A stretch of 64,000 nt of DNA from assembly GCA_001695595.3 (NCBI GenBank), contig MBPM02000074.1:62001-126000 (forward strand). The letters are read 5' to 3'. A program made the position numbers and the translations under genes. The notes under the pieces were generated by a model, which did not search any database, was not told where the DNA came from, and saw nothing but the letters and a program-made list of their open reading frames with translations. This DNA is from Plasmopara viticola. Lineage: Eukaryota > Oomycota > Peronosporomycetes > Peronosporales > Peronosporaceae. The number at the start of each line of letters is the position of its first letter. Positions within the stretch are counted from its first letter, which is position 1. Positions 61,009-64,000 of this stretch are shown piece after piece.

Positions 61009-61869
61009 CGATCGTATGTAGCAACATTAAAGCAATACTACAACAGGTGGGGGTGTCACTTTATACATTTTTACAAAGTCTCTTGAAAGCGTGACCTTAT
61101 TCACGATAATAGAAAGGGCAAGGTATAAGGGGGGACTAGCAGATTTTGACCTCATCGCGCATGCACGCATACATAATTACACAGGGGAAATGTCGACTAA
61201 GAAGCTTTCACTTGATGGTTGTTTTGCACATGTCTAGCGTATGTCCGCGCAGATCGTACATAGTTAATACCAAATTCTGTGGCACATGGTATTTAGTGAT
61301 CGTGTGTGGCTAAACACCGTACCCAGTGATTCCTCAGATAAATCATCTGAATGGTTTGTTGCTTTTTTTACATAGACAAGCTTCTCACAAAAATTTGAGC
61401 AATCTTATATCTCTATAATTTTATGAATGACTACATACCAATTGTATGACATTACAATCCCTTGTAGTGCCATCACTTTAAGTTATTTGAGCGAAGTCCT
61501 CCGTCACTTTTGCGTCGTTACGAAGGTTGGCTAAAGTGTTCTGCCAATTAAAGTCCTTGTCCAATTGGGTAAAGTGTATGTAAATTTCAAGACAATACGA
61601 GATCGTGTAAAAACGAACAAATATCTCAATATGGGATTGATAGGCCTAATTGATACAGGGTACAGTACTAAATAACGCGATAAAGACATATATTCAGTAT
61701 GCTGTTTGCGAGAGCAACCACGAGGTTCGCGTACTTTAAACTCTTCTTTTAATTTAGATGATTTGTAGCCTTTGGAGCCGTCTACTTTTTTTTGCGAGTT
61801 CGTAATCTTTATTATAACGATACTTGGAAGTTATCATACATAAAACCTCTGCCAAAGGTCGCAGGAAAG
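61009..61869. other. intergenic DNA upstream of the thioredoxin gene, nothing recognised
   Basis: AT-rich and broken in all frames. An in-frame extension of the thioredoxin exon reaches back only to a TTG at 61792. An upstream noncoding exon is possible, since GTCGCAG precedes the ATG by five bases. Confidence 0.5.
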
Positions 61870-62461
61870 ATGTGCCACTTCCAAAATACAGCCGTGATGA
61901 ATTTGGTTACTAAGGTGCGCGACGCTGAGCACTGGGCGCAAGTGTTGGAAAGCAGCGTAAAGAAATTGGTCGGTGGGTTTTAAATACCGTAAGTACGTGA
62001 ATAGCTCCCTTCGATAATCTTGATTTTGGTCTGGAAGTTGTCGATGTGCACAAAGACTGGTGCGGGCCATGCAAGATCGTGGAGCCAACCTATAAGCGCA
62101 TAGCTTCGGAAATCGACCACGTAGAGCGTCGACTTGTGTTCGCAACGGTAAATAAAACGTTAATTTAAAAAACGGTAAGCTTTGCAAAAATTGATCAAAC
62201 TTGCTGCAGCTGAACGCCGGCCTCAACGTGGATGGCATCGAAGATATTGGAAGTTGCAAGCCTCAATTCCTTTTTTTTAAAGTATGGAATATAATGTGAA
62301 TGTGTTCCCCCGTTTTCTCTCGAAAACTAAACCGGCAAATTGTTGGCTCTTAGGATCGTAAGCAAATTGCAGATGTGGATGGAGCAAACGCGCCACTCCT
62401 GGAGCAATTAGTAAAGCAACATTTGCCTCTAGTCATAAACGACGACGAAGATATCGAGTAA
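61870..62461 (+). CDS. thioredoxin-domain protein, TXNDC3/NME8-type (130 aa, four exons)
   Basis: Exons are 61870-61972, 62038-62147, 62210-62281 and 62354-62461; the introns are 65, 62 and 72 bp and all are GT-AG. The joined product contains VVDVHKDWCGPCKIVEPTYK, a thioredoxin active site (WCGPC) after the first core strand. CKPQFLFFKDRKQIADVDGA follows, with the cis-Pro and the strand after it. Length and the VxDVHxxWCGPC style match the thioredoxin unit of TXNDC3/NME8 and TXNDC6, proteins often linked to flagellar axonemes, but here only the thioredoxin part is present. The start is the first in-frame ATG (61870, A at -3). The final stop TAA lies inside a strong donor (GAGTAAGT), so a longer splice form using an exon near 62606 is conceivable. 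Confidence 0.85.
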
Positions 62462-62765
62462 GTCGCGATATAGCAAGTATTAATGTGTGCGCTGGTTATC
62501 ACATTGTGATGGAAGTATCAGATAAAAAACTAAAGCTAAATTGCTTACGATGCTTAAAGCTAGATTTTCGCAAAATTAGACCGAAGAATTTGCCGAACTT
62601 GGCGGAAAAACAAAACCAGCGTCTTCTAGTCGCCCGACTCGGCATCGTTTGCACGTGTCCCTGTACGAAAAATTCTGCATCTCAGGAAGCAAGTTGTTAG
62701 TCTAGCATCATGAAGGGTTTAGATTATACGCCTGATAGTAGTACGTGATTGCCTAAGTATAATTT

Positions 62766-62921
62766 TCAGTAAGTATCACGATCACAAACACCGCAGCAGT
62801 GCGACTCACCGCATTTCGTGCATTTCCAATCCCCCTGTAATACAAATCTTACGCATTTAACACACAATATCGCAACAAAAAGACCAACGGAAAAAATCCA
62901 GGTTACCGGCCACCAATCCAT
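62766..62921 (-). CDS. 51-aa membrane/Cys-rich microprotein (candidate)
   Basis: An ATG at 62921 opens a frame that reads MDWWPVTWIFSVGLFVAILC, then VKCVRFVLQG and DWKCTKCGESHCCGVCDRD, followed by TY and a stop. The first 20-25 residues form one hydrophobic membrane helix. The last 20 hold five cysteines and a histidine in a CxxC-(4)-CCxxC pattern suited to binding a metal. I know no named family. The ordered composition (helix, then Cys cluster, then stop) argues against a chance frame, but expression is unknown. The neighbours are the thioredoxin gene (plus) and the 260-aa ORF (minus). Confidence 0.45.
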   Translation of the reverse strand: MDWWPVTWIFSVGLFVAILCVKCVRFVLQGDWKCTKCGESHCCGVCDRDTY

Positions 62922-63151
62922 GTGTGGGGCAACCTTCTTGGACGTGAAAGAACTGCTCAGCTACATGAACCGCAAATAATGCACGAAAATACTCGATCAA
63001 GCAGCTATGATTGCAAATTTTACGCAAAAGCGTACCAATTGGATGAGTTCGTTTGTTTCAGTCGTTTGGCGAGGATGAAATACGGGCGTATTGGCTGAAA
63101 GACCAAAAGTTTCGCAGTAATCGAGTTTATCGGAAGACTTGATGATCTTTT

Positions 63152-63934
63152 TTAAACTAATTGGGCCTTCTTCCATCTTTTTACGTGCCGATGCATATTG
63201 AGTATCCCAGCTGGAACAATGTCACACAAGGCATCGATCAGCATCAAGGTAGTAGATTGGTGAATAAGTAAGAAAAACCTGTGGAGTGGCTCGTAAGATG
63301 GAATGATTGGTAGTCCATAGTATTTCTTGAATACTGGTGGTGGTAGCTCATCTTCCACCGTTTTCGACATTTGTGAAGGCCGTTCTTCGACGCAATGAGA
63401 GAGGTTGCGCTTGCTCGCCTCAGCATATGACAGCTTTTGAGTTGGTTCTTTCAAGCCCCTCGTTATAATAGTGGCTTCTTTTGCCAGTATAGAAAGCTCG
63501 CTAGGCGTAACACTCCATATAGTGCGCCCACGCTGCGTATTTGAGTCCGATTCTGAAAATGTAATTGTTTTCTCCGTCGACGGTCGAGGGTCGGCATAGT
63601 TTTCTGTGTTTTTTGAAAGAGAAAAAAAGCTCGGATCCTCAAGGCTTGCTGGATCTGGTTCGCACTTTTCCCATCGCAGTTTTGCATCGACGTTCAATAT
63701 CTTTACGGAGGATGGAGGAATCTGATTTTCGTGAGAATTTTTTTGCGCGGTGATAATGGCAGCTGGAAGCAGTGATTGTTGCTCAGTATATCCACCAGAC
63801 CTTTCATCATTGGTAGCTGGTGTGTTGGTAATTTTTGTTCCAAAGCGCCTTGGACGTGCATCTTTCTGTCGAGCACATGCTGACTGCGCCTTTTTCATCG
63901 AATCGGTTCCCTTGTCAACATCTGAGGGAGGCAT
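63152..63934 (-). CDS. hypothetical protein (260 aa)
   Basis: Frame from an ATG at 63934. The first 200 residues are polar, rich in Ser, Thr, Lys and Glu, and probably disordered (MPPSDVDKGTDSMKK at the start). The later part holds DELPPPVFKKYYGLPIIPSY and a hydrophobic stretch (FFLLIHQSTTLMLIDALCDI) before a basic end (HRHVKRWKKAQ). I recognise no domain. The 3' part could be spliced instead of read through, because a GT follows LHR. Confidence that a gene lies here is moderate, and the exact end is uncertain. Confidence 0.55.
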   Translation of the reverse strand: MPPSDVDKGTDSMKKAQSACARQKDARPRRFGTKITNTPATNDERSGGYTEQQSLLPAAIITAQKNSHENQIPPSSVKILNVDAKLRWEKCEPDPASLEDPSFFSLSKNTENYADPRPSTEKTITFSESDSNTQRGRTIWSVTPSELSILAKEATIITRGLKEPTQKLSYAEASKRNLSHCVEERPSQMSKTVEDELPPPVFKKYYGLPIIPSYEPLHRFFLLIHQSTTLMLIDALCDIVPAGILNMHRHVKRWKKAQLV

Positions 63935-64000
63935 TATGGGCAGCGGCGGGAATAAACGTGCTTGAGAGAGAGAGTACTGAAGGTTTGACCGCTTAAAGGC

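Overview
The window looks like nuclear DNA of an oomycete, probably a Peronosporales species (Phytophthora or downy mildew type). This is inferred from short introns of 62-91 bp with CTAAC-like branch sites, intron-poor genes packed tail to tail, and Copia and MULE remnants in the gaps. No marker here fixes the species.

Layout. (1) 1-6.9 kb: a decayed terminal-inverted-repeat (TIR) element, two minus-strand genes (an unrecognised basic protein and a PB1-UBA protein), then gene-free DNA holding two diverged copies of one sequence, one with a possible P-loop remnant. (2) About 6.9-35.03 kb: 28 kb of satellite built on a monomer of about 100 bp. The monomers form higher-order repeats (HORs) of about 800 bp on the left, 760 bp in the middle and 925 bp on the right. 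The array changes orientation three times, near 15.11, 19.07 and 20.24 kb. A 1.5-kb MULE transposon sits inside it, and a 317-bp SINE-like insertion flanked by 13-bp direct repeats sits at its right edge. (3) 35.9-45.8 kb: a 622-bp TIR element, then a compact gene cluster. It holds a CLASP/TOG-like protein with a CAP-Gly domain, a 1606-residue PH-ankyrin protein, ribosomal protein eS1 (RPS3a, three exons), a small basic coiled-coil protein and a small COA3-like membrane protein. (4) 46.07-46.68 kb: a second TIR element of the same design (613 bp). (5) 46.7-60.4 kb: about 13.7 kb with no gene I can support, except one orphan satellite monomer at 49.3 kb. (6) 60.4-64 kb: a decayed Copia fragment, a perfect 24-bp hairpin, a four-exon thioredoxin with a WCGPC active site, a 51-residue membrane/Cys-rich microprotein and a 260-residue unrecognised ORF.

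The genes are housekeeping (translation, cytoskeleton, redox, probably selective autophagy and mitochondrial assembly) and do not form one pathway. The unusual content is the non-coding DNA: the inverted, multi-HOR satellite, and a family of TIR elements whose ends carry two copies of an element-specific 12-14-mer spaced exactly 21 bp apart around a conserved TTTTCGCTAAC. All HOR periods and TIR boundaries were read by eye. Open reading frames beginning at TTG or GTG were not taken as start sites; gene starts given here are ATG.
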